From the NCBI GenBank assembly GCA_001784635.1, contig MFRS01000021.1:1-31042 (forward strand): a DNA stretch of 31,042 bases, in the 5' to 3' direction. This DNA comes from Candidatus Micrarchaeota archaeon RBG_16_49_10. Lineage in GTDB: Archaea > Aenigmatarchaeota > Aenigmatarchaeia > CG10238-14. A model generated the notes under the pieces. That model was not told where the DNA came from, searched no databases, and saw only the letters and a list, made by a program, of their open reading frames with translations. This document shows, piece after piece, positions 1-6,762 of the stretch (the first letter of the stretch is position 1; every line of letters starts with the position of its first letter). A program made the position numbers and the translations under genes.

Positions 1-111
1 TCCAGTTATAAGTTATACAGGTCTCAGGACTATTTGCTTTAAACAAATCATTTGTTAATAATCCGCCTGCGACAGCAAAAGTTGGTGCTGATTTTAATAC
101 CCAAGCAAGAA

Positions 112-199
112 ATCGTCGGGCTTTAGCCCGATGATGAATTGCCGTAAAGTCTGACAAATTTCTAAAAAACGTTGGGAAACTGCGGACTTTAGTCCGCAG
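112..199. repeat. Pair of hairpins with the same CTTTAG loop
   Basis: Two near-perfect palindromes lie 44 bases apart. The first (112-135) has arms of 11 bases with one G-T wobble around TCGGGCTTTAGCCCGA. The second (180-199) reads CTGCGGACTTTAGTCCGCAG. The stems differ but both close on the same CTTTAG core. Hairpins of this form occur at ends of IS200/IS605 (TnpB-type) elements and in REP/MITE-like repeats (established knowledge). No transposase or TnpB is visible here, so this could be a relic, a small non-autonomous element, or structured RNA. Confidence 0.45.
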
Positions 200-400
200 A
201 GGATGTCATAAAAGCTCTCCTCGAAATTCCATAATTTCCCATTTTCATCCCCACCCATCAAATTCATTACAGCTTGCTGATGGCAAACATTTACTATAAT
301 TCTAGTACAGCAAATTAAAATCTGTTATACTTATGCCGAATAGTAATTTTTTCCCTTCGGATAGTCAGAAAACTATGACCTTTGAATTCCAGGTCAAGAG

Positions 401-405
401 AAAAA
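401..405 (-). terminator. Oligo-T run after the 16S processing stem
   Basis: On the minus strand five T residues follow about ten bases after the outer helix of the 16S processing stem, with a weak hairpin further on. Archaeal termination often uses oligo-T alone. It is a plausible end for a 16S-only transcript but weak on its own. Confidence 0.25.
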
Positions 406-414
406 GGATCGTTC

Positions 415-444
415 GAAGCTCTGGTTTTTAGTGTTTGTTAGTAA
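415..444 (-). other. 16S processing stem, 3' strand (BHB motif)
   Basis: Pairs with 3497-3526. Read on the minus strand, the inner helix TTACTAACAAA is followed by CACT, a bulge AAA, then the outer helix AACCAGAGCTTC. Together with the 5' strand this makes a textbook helix-bulge-helix-bulge-helix: 11-bp inner helix, 3-nt bulge, 4-bp helix, 3-nt bulge, 12-bp outer helix. The splicing endonuclease should cut the AAA bulge between 428 and 427. In archaea such cuts release pre-16S, which is then ligated into a circle. Confidence 0.9.
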
Positions 445-1063
445 ATAAAGGAGGTGATCCAGCCGCACGTTCCCGTTGCCGAGCTAACAGGAGACCTTCA
501 ATTTTCGTCAAACGATTTTTTTTCTCAGGATGGAAAGACCCTATTTTTCTGCAAAATTTGGTTATACCATCCTTGCTTGTTATGGTGAATCTCCAAATAG
601 GGCCATTTTTCCCAATTTCAGAGATTCTCACCACACCGGTCTTAATCTGAAACGTACGGTTTAAAGTTTCCTTTATCTCCTCCAGTGATTGCCTGTCTTT
701 CTGGGTGAATTTTATGTAGATTTTCCTGTCTTCACTAGGATTTTTCGGGCAACCGCCGTCCGCGTCCCAAAATCCTCTAATGTACAATTTCTGTTGTTCT
801 TGCGTCCTTGGGCTAACTGTTCTCAGGTAGCTTAACTTCTTCCAGACATCCTTCTTTTTGAAAGCGATGTACCAGACAGTCGTTTTCTCTTCCTGCAGAT
901 ATATGCACTTCTCGGTCAATCCCAGCTTAAAGTTTCTGTTTATCATAGGCAATATGACGTTACTAAGCCAGTCTCTGTTTTTCTGTTTGTATTTCACAGT
1001 CCAATCGGTAGTTAGGCAACCATCTCTTAAAGCGCCAACAAGGTAGAAAATTTCCGGTGTCAT
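428..1063 (-). CDS. LAGLIDADG homing endonuclease of 16S intron
   Basis: Two-motif LAGLIDADG endonuclease of 211 residues. Motif 1 is YLVGALRDG (residues 7-15, acidic D14), motif 2 is YIRGFWDADGG (94-104, acidic D100/D102). Spacing and length fit a single-chain archaeal enzyme that cuts an intronless 16S allele at the intron site. The ATG at 1063 lies 49 bases inside the intron (476-1112). Unusually, there is no stop codon in the intron. The intron ends exactly at a codon boundary after Q196, and the frame continues for 15 residues through 16S helix 45, the dimethyladenosine loop and the anti-Shine-Dalgarno into the trailer. The TAA stop at 430-428 abuts the predicted processing cut. The full-length protein can therefore only come from unspliced precursor. 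An excised intron would be stopless, and if circularised would continue in another frame. Confidence 0.88.
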   Translation of the reverse strand: MTPEIFYLVGALRDGCLTTDWTVKYKQKNRDWLSNVILPMINRNFKLGLTEKCIYLQEEKTTVWYIAFKKKDVWKKLSYLRTVSPRTQEQQKLYIRGFWDADGGCPKNPSEDRKIYIKFTQKDRQSLEEIKETLNRTFQIKTGVVRISEIGKNGPIWRFTITSKDGITKFCRKIGSFHPEKKNRLTKIEGLLLARQRERAAGSPPLFTNKH

Positions 1064-1112
1064 CTTTAGGTTTTTTACTTTTCAATAGATTTAACCTCTC
1101 TCCTGTTAACTT
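476..1112 (-). other. 16S intron 3 (BHB, ~E. coli 1513), LAGLIDADG
   Basis: A 637-nt archaeal intron. Exon end GCCG pairs with CGGC at the intron 3' end to give the 4-bp central helix. The bulges are UAA (cut UA|A) and AAC (cut AA|C). The inner helix is 13 continuous base pairs, AGUUAACAGGAGA against UCUCCUGUUAGCU. Splicing joins GCCGUA to CGGGAACG and restores helix 45. By counting from the dimethylated A1518/A1519, the site is between E. coli 1513 and 1514. It hosts the LAGLIDADG frame. Confidence 0.9.
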
Positions 1113-1126
1113 TACGGCTACCTTGT
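1113..1126 (-). other. 14-nt 16S micro-exon
   Basis: The bases ACAAGGUAGCCGUA (E. coli about 1500-1513) are all that separates intron 2 from intron 3. Both predicted BHBs take part of their pairing from, or sit directly beside, this exon. It belongs to the linker between helices 44 and 45 by the decoding site. Confidence 0.88.
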
Positions 1127-1218
1127 TTATCGCTCCAAAAGCCGATTTGAGGCTCAGTGATCTAAAGTATGGCTTGCGCCACACAACACACGAGCTAAGT
1201 TTTGCGACTTCTTGAAGT
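1127..1218 (-). other. 16S intron 2 (BHB, ~E. coli 1499), no ORF
   Basis: A 92-nt intron without a reading frame. Exon end GUCG pairs with CGAU at the intron 3' end. The bulges are CAA (cut CA|A) and AAA (cut AA|A). The inner helix is CUUCAAGA with UUUUGGAG, 8 pairs including G-U. Splicing gives AAGUCGCAACAAGG, the expected conserved 1492-region sequence. The motif AAGUCGCAA is directly repeated, once in the exon/intron boundary (1226-1218) and once inside the intron (1210-1202). Confidence 0.88.
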
Positions 1219-1518
1219 TGCGACTTAGCCCCCCTTGCAGGACCCAAATTCGACATTCACACGAGGAGAACGGCTCATTTGAACCCCACTCGGATGGCTT
1301 GACGGGCGGTGTGTGCAAGGACCAGGGACGTATTCGACGAACGATGATGACGTTTGTCTACTAGGAATTCCAGCTTCATGAGGCTGAGTTACAAACCTCA
1401 ATCCGAACTGAGCGCAAGTTTAAGAGATTAGCTTCACCTTTCGGTGTTGCAGCCCATTGGCTTGCGCATTGCAGACCGCGTGTAGCCGGGGAAATTCAGG
1501 CCATACCGACATCGGCCA

Positions 1519-2283
1519 TCAAGATAGCATCTTAATCAAATCTTTACTATTTGTAAAGACTTCATCAAAAGGCCCTTTTAGTTCTCCCAACTCAATTTCG
1601 GAAATTTCGTGTTTACTTTCTATCAAGGCCCACAGCTTCATTTTTGGCTTTTTGAATTTTGTCTTGTAGCCTTGATACGCCAATTTTTGGACTTGTTCTT
1701 TGAATTCCCTCCTGCTTTTGGACTTTACCTCTTTACATTCTATAACCAAATCTTTTGTTTCGATGTAAAAGTCCACTATAGTAGATTCTGTCACTGGAAA
1801 ATTACTCTCAAAGTCCAACTTCACTCTTTTTAAATCCTTAGCTACCCTACTTTCTTGTCTTGTAAGGCGACTTCTTAGGCTTCTTATGACGCCTTTTCTT
1901 CGTGCTTTTAGCGCCTTTTCTGTTTTTGTATGGACTTTGAACCAACCATTAGACTCGTCTTTAGAAATTTGGAAATTGCTCAAAATTCTATCTAAGTCAA
2001 ACTGTGGGATTTTCGAATTCAAACCATCTAACATGCGTTTCGCTGTCTCGTAGTTCATCCTTTTTATTTTTCCTGTCTCGTATTTTGAGATGTTTTTGTT
2101 CCCTTTGCTCACAATCCTTTCGAATTCATTTTGAGACATTCCCAATGCAAGTCTAATTATTAGTAATTTTTTCGGATCTTGTTGTATCACTTCAGGTTCA
2201 ATATTTGCAAAGTCACTAGTTTTCTCTTTAAGGTCAAAAAACAAAAGCTCCAAATCTTTATTTCGAAATTGAATCTTGGGCAT
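1519..2283 (-). CDS. HTH + PD-(D/E)XK (Vsr/DUF559-like) intron nuclease
   Basis: A 254-residue protein wholly inside 16S intron 1; its stop is 8 bases before the intron end. Residues about 45-90 form a Cro/C1-type helix-turn-helix (LGMSQNEFERIV, NISKYETGKI). Residues about 135-215 look like a Vsr/DUF559-type PD-(D/E)XK nuclease: helical E144 in LTRQESRVAKDL, then D171 in STIVDFYI, then E182-C-K184 in LVIECKEVKS, which is the expected E...D...ExK arrangement. There is no LAGLIDADG motif. Known archaeal rRNA intron endonucleases are mostly LAGLIDADG, so the position argues that a different nuclease fold has been recruited for homing. The HTH could serve target recognition, autoregulation, or both. 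The alternative is a nuclease of a defence type carried passively; its intron location makes this less likely. Confidence 0.85.
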   Translation of the reverse strand: MPKIQFRNKDLELLFFDLKEKTSDFANIEPEVIQQDPKKLLIIRLALGMSQNEFERIVSKGNKNISKYETGKIKRMNYETAKRMLDGLNSKIPQFDLDRILSNFQISKDESNGWFKVHTKTEKALKARRKGVIRSLRSRLTRQESRVAKDLKRVKLDFESNFPVTESTIVDFYIETKDLVIECKEVKSKSRREFKEQVQKLAYQGYKTKFKKPKMKLWALIESKHEISEIELGELKGPFDEVFTNSKDLIKMLS

Positions 2284-2289
2284 ACTAAA

Positions 2290-2323
2290 TTTACTGACCT
2301 ACTTGAATTTATTTTTACTGACC
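2290..2323 (-). repeat. Two direct 10-bp repeats GGTCAGTAAA before nuclease ORF
   Basis: On the minus strand GGTCAGTAAA occurs at 2323-2314 and 2299-2290, spaced 24 bases start to start, just before the nuclease ATG at 2283. The copy nearer the ORF is preceded by GTA, giving GTAGGTCAGTA, which resembles the typical uninterrupted archaeal 16S sequence at this very insertion site (GGTAGGTCAGTATG). It could be an operator or decoy site for the nuclease's HTH. Confidence 0.6.
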
Positions 2324-3496
2324 AGCTGTCTTGATGTCTACCGTCGCCCGCTCCCTCCTCTGATTCATCACCAGCAGTCTCTTATGAGTGCTGCCTCACC
2401 GGCTTAGCAACATAAGATGCGGGTCTCGCTCGTTAACGCACTTAAGCGCACGCCTCACGGTACGAGCTGACGATGGCCATGCAACACTTCTCAGCTTGTT
2501 AGGTAAGCCCTTCAAACTGACCTTCATTCTGCTGTCGATCCCCGTGAGATTCACGGCGTTGGATCCGATTGAACCGCAGTCTTCACTCCTTGTGTGGTCC
2601 CCCGCCAATTCCCTTAAGTTTTAACCTTGCGGTCGTAGTCCCCAGGCGGCCCACTTAACACCTCCGCTACGGCACTAAAAACCCTCTTAAGGTTTTTAAC
2701 ACCAAGTGGGCATAGTTTACGGCTAGGACTACCGGGGTATCTAATCCCGATCGCTCCCCTAGCTTTCGTCCCTCACTGTCGGACCTGTTCTAGGTAGACG
2801 CCTTCGCCACAGGTGGTCCCCCTCGGATTATAGGATTTTACCCCTTCCCCAGGAGTACCTCTACCCTCTCCCAGTCCCAAGTCTCGCAGTATCCCCAACA
2901 CGCTCACCAGTTAACCAGTGAATTTCACTAGGGACTTACAAGACCAGCTACGGACGCTTTAGGCCAAATAATACTGGGCACCACTCGGGGCGCAGGTATT
3001 ACCGCGGCGGCTGGCACCTGTCTTACCCACCCCTTATTCGCCAAGCTGTTTGGACTTGACAAAAGCTGCAGTTTAACTGCAGCACTTCGGATTCCCTTAT
3101 CGTGCGCTAACACATTGTAAAGGTTTCGCAACTGCTGCGTCCCGTAGGACCTGGATTCATGTCTCAGAATCCATCTCCGGGCTTCCACTCTCATGGCCCG
3201 TACCCGTTATAGCTTTGGGGGTCCGTTACACCCCCAACAGGCTGATAAGATGTAGTCCTATCCTAGGCCGCCTGAACTTTGGGTATCCTATCATTCCAGA
3301 CCAGGATACCTATCAGGTATTAGAGTCAGTTTCCCGACTTTATCCCTGAGCCTAGGGCAAGTTAGCTACATATTACTGAGCAGTACGCCGAGTCCCTAAG
3401 ACTCTCGGCTCGCATGTTTTAGTCGAATCCGAATAGCAGTACCCTCCGGCAGGATCAACCGGAATTGGTTCTCATATTCACACACTAATAGATCAC

Positions 3497-3526
3497 TTAC
3501 TAACAAATTACACCAACCAGAGCTTC
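3497..3526 (-). other. 16S processing stem, 5' strand (BHB motif)
   Basis: On the minus strand: outer helix GAAGCTCTGGTT, 4-bp helix strand GGTG, bulge TAA, inner helix TTTGTTAGTAA. It pairs with 415-444. Predicted cut between 3509 and 3508. With the cut at 428/427 this excises a pre-16S of 3081 nt that still contains the three introns. Confidence 0.9.
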
Positions 3527-3630
3527 AAACATAAGTCATACTCATGTTCTGCACGAAAACTCTCAGACATCTCATCGAGTACCGCCCAGACAACCAAAAA
3601 CTATCTGAACAGCAAACAGAATAGGGTTTG

Positions 3631-3645
3631 AAAAATATTTAAGTG
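3631..3645 (-). promoter_or_regulatory. 16S promoter (TATA region)
   Basis: CACTTAAATATTTTT on the minus strand contains TTAAATAT, a good archaeal TATA box. A start about 26 bases on, near 3612, would give a leader of about 150 nt containing the processing stem. No other good box lies between it and the 16S 5' end. The rest of 3466-3745 holds only this leader and the divergent promoter at 3715; no gene was seen. Confidence 0.6.
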
Positions 3646-3714
3646 TTTGCCTACCCATTTTTGAAGGGGATTTTCGGGTGTCTCTACACCTTTCCTGTTT
3701 GGCCGTCACTCAAA

Positions 3715-3727
3715 CGATTTTAAGTTT
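3715..3727 (+). promoter_or_regulatory. TATA box of the surface-protein operon
   Basis: GATTTTAAGTTTG is centred 25 bases before the ATG at 3746, the spacing of a leaderless archaeal promoter. It is divergent from the 16S promoter. Confidence 0.5.
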
Positions 3728-3745
3728 GAAGGACCAATATTTAGC

Positions 3746-4597
3746 ATGAGAAGAATCGTCCTTACAATCCTTCTTTGCCTTTTGTTATCCTATCCCGCCC
3801 TCGCCGGGACCATTTCCATCACAACCACAGCCAAAAGCTCGGTTCTAAAGGGGGGCGAGGGGAACATGACTTTGAAGATACTCAACTCGGGCGACGAGGC
3901 AGCCTACAATGTCGACCTTTCGATACAGTCGCAAATATTTGAGACGGACAGCATAGAGGTGGGCTTGCTAAAACCCAACATCCCCTTCGAGGAGACGCTG
4001 GACGTCGAGCTGAAAGGAGGCCTCCTCACGGGCACATACTCGGAGTACCTGCTGATAAAGTACCAGGATGCGAACGGCTACCAGTTTTCTGCCGTCTCCC
4101 CGCTCGTCTTGAACAACGAGAGGGTCACGGAATCGAAGATATCCGGCAAGTTCGACCCCCTCACGCTTGAGGGCAGGGACGAGAAATCCATGTTTTTGGA
4201 AATCACAAACAACGACGAACTCCCGCACGAAATCAAGGTGAGGCTTGTCGCCTCGAACGACTTGAGCGTCAAGGGGCAGGAAAAGACACTACTTATCGGC
4301 CCCAAGGAGACCAAAAAAACCAGCTTCAGGATATCCAACCTCTCCGGGCTTGACGGGAGCAGGTACGTTGTCCTTGCCCTGGTGGAGTACGAGGACTCCT
4401 TCCACCATTCGACCATAATAAACGGCGTCGCCGAGATAAAGGAGGCTTCCAATGGCGGGAAAAGCAGCGTCTCCGGGCTTGCAACACTCGCCACGTACAG
4501 CTCAGCAATCATAGCGATAGTCCTTGCCGTCTCCGTCCTAGCTATACTCTACTATTTCTTTGGAAAACATATAAAGGCAAAAAGCGAAAAGAAGTGA
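3746..4597 (+). CDS. Surface protein with tandem Ig-like domains
   Basis: 283 residues: signal peptide (residues 1-20, hydrophobic LTILLCLLLSYPALA, cleavage after ALA), two beta-rich domains of about 100 residues each, then a C-terminal membrane helix (about 250-273) and a short lysine-rich tail. The domains resemble the COG1361/CARDB/NEW3 group found in archaeal S-layer-associated proteins: phrases such as GGEGNMTLKILNSGDEAAYNVDL and, in domain two, EITNNDELPHEIKVRL. It should sit outside the cell, anchored by its C-terminus. Several Asn-X-Ser/Thr sites could be glycosylated. It is followed after 4 bases by a GT-C glycosyltransferase, so the two are probably co-transcribed. Exact function unknown. 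Confidence 0.8.
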   Translation: MRRIVLTILLCLLLSYPALAGTISITTTAKSSVLKGGEGNMTLKILNSGDEAAYNVDLSIQSQIFETDSIEVGLLKPNIPFEETLDVELKGGLLTGTYSEYLLIKYQDANGYQFSAVSPLVLNNERVTESKISGKFDPLTLEGRDEKSMFLEITNNDELPHEIKVRLVASNDLSVKGQEKTLLIGPKETKKTSFRISNLSGLDGSRYVVLALVEYEDSFHHSTIINGVAEIKEASNGGKSSVSGLATLATYSSAIIAIVLAVSVLAILYYFFGKHIKAKSEKK

Positions 4598-4601
4598 AGG
4601 C

Positions 4602-6272
4602 ATGAGCAGGGACAAATTCATCGCAGTATCTTTGGCAATAATCTTCGTCTTCGCATTCCTATTGAGGATAATACCCTTCCTTAAGTACGACAGCAGGCTG
4701 ATAACCAACTGGGCCGACGACTGGTGGTACCTTGGCATGGCGAGGTATTTCGCGGAAAGGCACCAGATTCCAGCACTGGAGCCCACATACGGGAACGGCA
4801 TAGAGTTCGACTACCCTCCCGGGATGATGCTCTACTTCGGGGCCCTGACCCAGCTCACAGGGGTTGAACTGGTCTACCTTGCCAGGTGGGTGGCTGTCGG
4901 GATGGGAGCCTTCACAGTAATCTGCGTCTACATACTCTCGAACAGGCTCACGGGTGACTACAGGATTGGCCTCCTTTCCGCAATCCTGACGGCCTCTTCG
5001 ATAAGATACCTCTCCAGGAGCGCGGCTTTCGCCTCGGAGCTTTTCGGCCACCTTCTCATACCCGGCGTCCTTTTCTTCCTCTACAGGGGTCTTAAGAGGA
5101 AAGATGACATGAGCCTGGTGGTTTCCGGGATTCTTTTCGCCGGGTTAATACTGTCGCATCACCTGTCCACAGCGGTGATGATGGTCACGCTGGTTTTTCT
5201 GGCCTCCCTCCTCTTCATCTTCAAGAGGAAGGAAGGCCTTGTTGACGCCAAGAAGATTTTTTTGGTAATCGCCATAGGGTTGGTGATATCCGGGCTCTTC
5301 TGGGTGAAGCTCGCGAAGGGAGGCATAATGAACGTCGTCGTCAAGGAGGCATACTCCAGGGAAGGCACGAACAGCATCAAGGCCTTCTACAAGAATCTGG
5401 GCATCCCACAGTTCTTCCTCGGGAGCATAGGGCTACTTTATTGCCTTTACAAGAGGGACACAGAGCATCTTTTCATAGCCGCCTGGGGCCTCCCATGCTT
5501 CATAGGGCTGTGGGACAGGCCGCTGGCCAAGGCGCTCTTCGGGAACAACCTGCTCAGGACTAACCCGGACCTGCTCTACATATTCAGCCCCTCCCTCAAC
5601 ACGAGGTATTACGATTTCCTCGGACCGGCACTTTCCATAGCCGGCTCAACCCTATTTTTCAGGTCAATGGACAGGCTGAAGGTGATTACCAGGAGGCGGA
5701 ACCTGATTCTACTCCTGCAGGGTCTGCTCCTCGCCCTCGTGATACTCTCCACACCCCTCCCGATAAACTCTGACATACTCTACGAGGGGTCTGGCTACGG
5801 GTGGCTCAAGTGGGCGATGACGAGCTTCATAGACATAGAGGAATTCGACTCCACCTTCTGGATGAGGGACAACCTGGGATATGACGTCAACATCCTGAGC
5901 GACTATGAGTCCAACGAGATGATACTCGGGATGACCGCGAGGACCGTCGCGAATGGAGGGACATTGAAGGCTTCACTTCCCGTAGGGACAATATACACCG
6001 AGCACCTGACCATATACTTCACCGGCGACCTCAACGAGTCGATGAGGCTGATCAGGAAGTACAACATCACCCATATCTTCCTCAGCCAGAGGATGATTGA
6101 CAAGGCATGGTTCGCGATAGAGAGCAACTCGCGCTTCAGCTACGACTACGGGAGCGACATGCACAGTGCGGACCTGGAGAAGTTCGAGACCTCGGAATGC
6201 TTCACGAAGGTGTACGACTCCGGCACGGTGTGGCTCTACCAGGTCAACTTCGGCTGCGACTACGGCAAATGA
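4602..6272 (+). CDS. GT-C family membrane glycosyltransferase (STT3/PMT-like)
   Basis: 556 residues with about 10-11 membrane helices followed by an extracytoplasmic C-terminal part of about 150 residues. The first external loop has WADDWWYLGMARYFAE, the acidic loop expected of lipid-phosphate-sugar-using GT-C enzymes (STT3, dolichyl-phosphate mannosyltransferase). A later TRYYDFLGPALSIAG matches the STT3-type pre-C-terminal helix. It lacks an obvious WWDYG motif, so I do not call it an oligosaccharyltransferase. It may transfer a sugar from a dolichol-type carrier onto surface glycans or proteins. Its coupling to the upstream surface protein suggests a role in the cell envelope. Confidence 0.78.
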   Translation: MSRDKFIAVSLAIIFVFAFLLRIIPFLKYDSRLITNWADDWWYLGMARYFAERHQIPALEPTYGNGIEFDYPPGMMLYFGALTQLTGVELVYLARWVAVGMGAFTVICVYILSNRLTGDYRIGLLSAILTASSIRYLSRSAAFASELFGHLLIPGVLFFLYRGLKRKDDMSLVVSGILFAGLILSHHLSTAVMMVTLVFLASLLFIFKRKEGLVDAKKIFLVIAIGLVISGLFWVKLAKGGIMNVVVKEAYSREGTNSIKAFYKNLGIPQFFLGSIGLLYCLYKRDTEHLFIAAWGLPCFIGLWDRPLAKALFGNNLLRTNPDLLYIFSPSLNTRYYDFLGPALSIAGSTLFFRSMDRLKVITRRRNLILLLQGLLLALVILSTPLPINSDILYEGSGYGWLKWAMTSFIDIEEFDSTFWMRDNLGYDVNILSDYESNEMILGMTARTVANGGTLKASLPVGTIYTEHLTIYFTGDLNESMRLIRKYNITHIFLSQRMIDKAWFAIESNSRFSYDYGSDMHSADLEKFETSECFTKVYDSGTVWLYQVNFGCDYGK

Positions 6273-6396
6273 TTTCAGGGTCCCAGTTTTGGGAATGAAA
6301 AGTAGTCAAGTGTGGTTTTTGAGATGGGGATACGGTCCCAAACCCATTTGTGTTTTCTAAACCAACAGATAGATTTTTGTTTTTTGGAGAGTAAGA

Positions 6397-6405
6397 TTAT
6401 ATAAT
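6397..6405 (+). promoter_or_regulatory. TATA box before small ORFs
   Basis: TTATATAAT centred at 6401, 22 bases before an ATG at 6423 that opens a 15-codon ORF (MKKLMIIGVIPYEEQ). That ORF overlaps the start of the next frame at 6457, so it could be a leader peptide. Confidence 0.4.
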
Positions 6406-6456
6406 AATTGAGGAGTGATATTATGAAAAAGTTGATGATAATTGGTGTGATTCCAT

Positions 6457-6675
6457 ATGAAGAACAATGAATGCACAATTTACCTCGAGACCAAAAATGG
6501 CTCAATGCAAATTTACCGCAAGGGGAAGAATGGCTGGACACAAACCAGTTCAAAAGGAATAGTCCGTCCACTTACTGCAGAGCAATTATTGTCGCACATC
6601 TTGCCGTCACTTGCAATCGGACACGTTAGAGTTAGGGTAGAACCCGATTTCAAAAAAAGGTCTCTAGATTCCTAG
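6457..6675 (+). CDS. Hypothetical 72-residue protein
   Basis: Small protein of mixed composition with no recognised motif; the N-terminal half (TIYLETKNGSMQIYRKGKNG) looks like a beta-hairpin and the rest is helical then strand. Base composition is much more AT-rich than in the flanking genes. Translation would start inside the last codons of the 15-codon upstream ORF, with no clear Shine-Dalgarno, so coupling is possible. Existence is uncertain. Confidence 0.45.
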   Translation: MKNNECTIYLETKNGSMQIYRKGKNGWTQTSSKGIVRPLTAEQLLSHILPSLAIGHVRVRVEPDFKKRSLDS

Positions 6676-6762
6676 TGAAACTCAGGTGTGGTTTTATACG
6701 AGTTAAGTAACCTTGGGAAGTGTATGTGAAAATAGATTAGGAAAGAGGAAAAATTAAGATAA

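Larger units (their letters stand above)
1..414. other. Spacer downstream of 16S, no gene seen
   Basis: No convincing protein, tRNA or 23S rRNA start was found on either strand. The stretch holds the two CTTTAG-loop hairpins (listed separately), two weaker hairpins near 361-395 (arms ATAGT/ACTAT and TGACCT/AGGTCA), and an oligo-T run on the minus strand. In many archaea a tRNA-Ala and the 23S gene would follow 16S here; neither is present within the available 448 bases. Confidence 0.5.
1511..2337 (-). other. 16S intron 1 (BHB, ~E. coli 1197), HTH-nuclease
   Basis: An 827-nt intron. Exon end CGGU pairs with GCCG at the intron 3' end. The bulges are AGA (cut AG|A) and AUG (cut AU|G), and the inner helix is CAUCAAGA with UCUUGAUG (8 bp). 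Splicing gives CGGUAGGUCGGUAUGG, matching the conserved archaeal sequence here. The E. coli position is approximate (1195-1200). It contains the HTH/PD-(D/E)XK ORF entirely within its bounds and two direct 10-bp repeats before that ORF. Confidence 0.92.
449..3465 (-). rRNA. 16S ribosomal RNA, split by three introns
   Basis: Small-subunit rRNA. The 5' end ATTCCGGTTGATCC is at 3465 and the 3' end CACCTCCT (anti-Shine-Dalgarno) at 449. Universal blocks such as the 530 loop, the 790 region, GACGGGCGGTGTGTGC near 1300 and the 1492 region are all recognisable. Three BHB introns occupy 1511-2337, 1127-1218 and 476-1112, leaving exons of 1128, 292, 14 and 27 nt that sum to 1461 nt, a normal archaeal length. 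Predicted joined exons read CGGUAGGUCGGUAUGG, AAGUCGCAACAAGG and GUACGGGAACGUGC. The last forms helix 45 as a clean 5-bp stem with the GGAA tetraloop that KsgA/Dim1 methylates. The gene appears unlinked to 23S on this side. Confidence 0.98.

Noticed and set aside
1..414. Possible tRNA-Ala or start of 23S after 16S
   Set aside because: No tRNA fold and no 23S 5' sequence on either strand in this stretch.
963..1256. Minus-strand frame across introns 2 and 3 and the micro-exon
   Set aside because: Mixes exon and intron sequence with no protein motif. Its only interest is that a circularised intron 3 would read from the endonuclease into this frame; noted under the LAGLIDADG entry.
2388..2624. 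Open frames on both strands inside 16S exon 1 (also 2928-3194)
   Set aside because: Conserved rRNA sequence; chance open frames.
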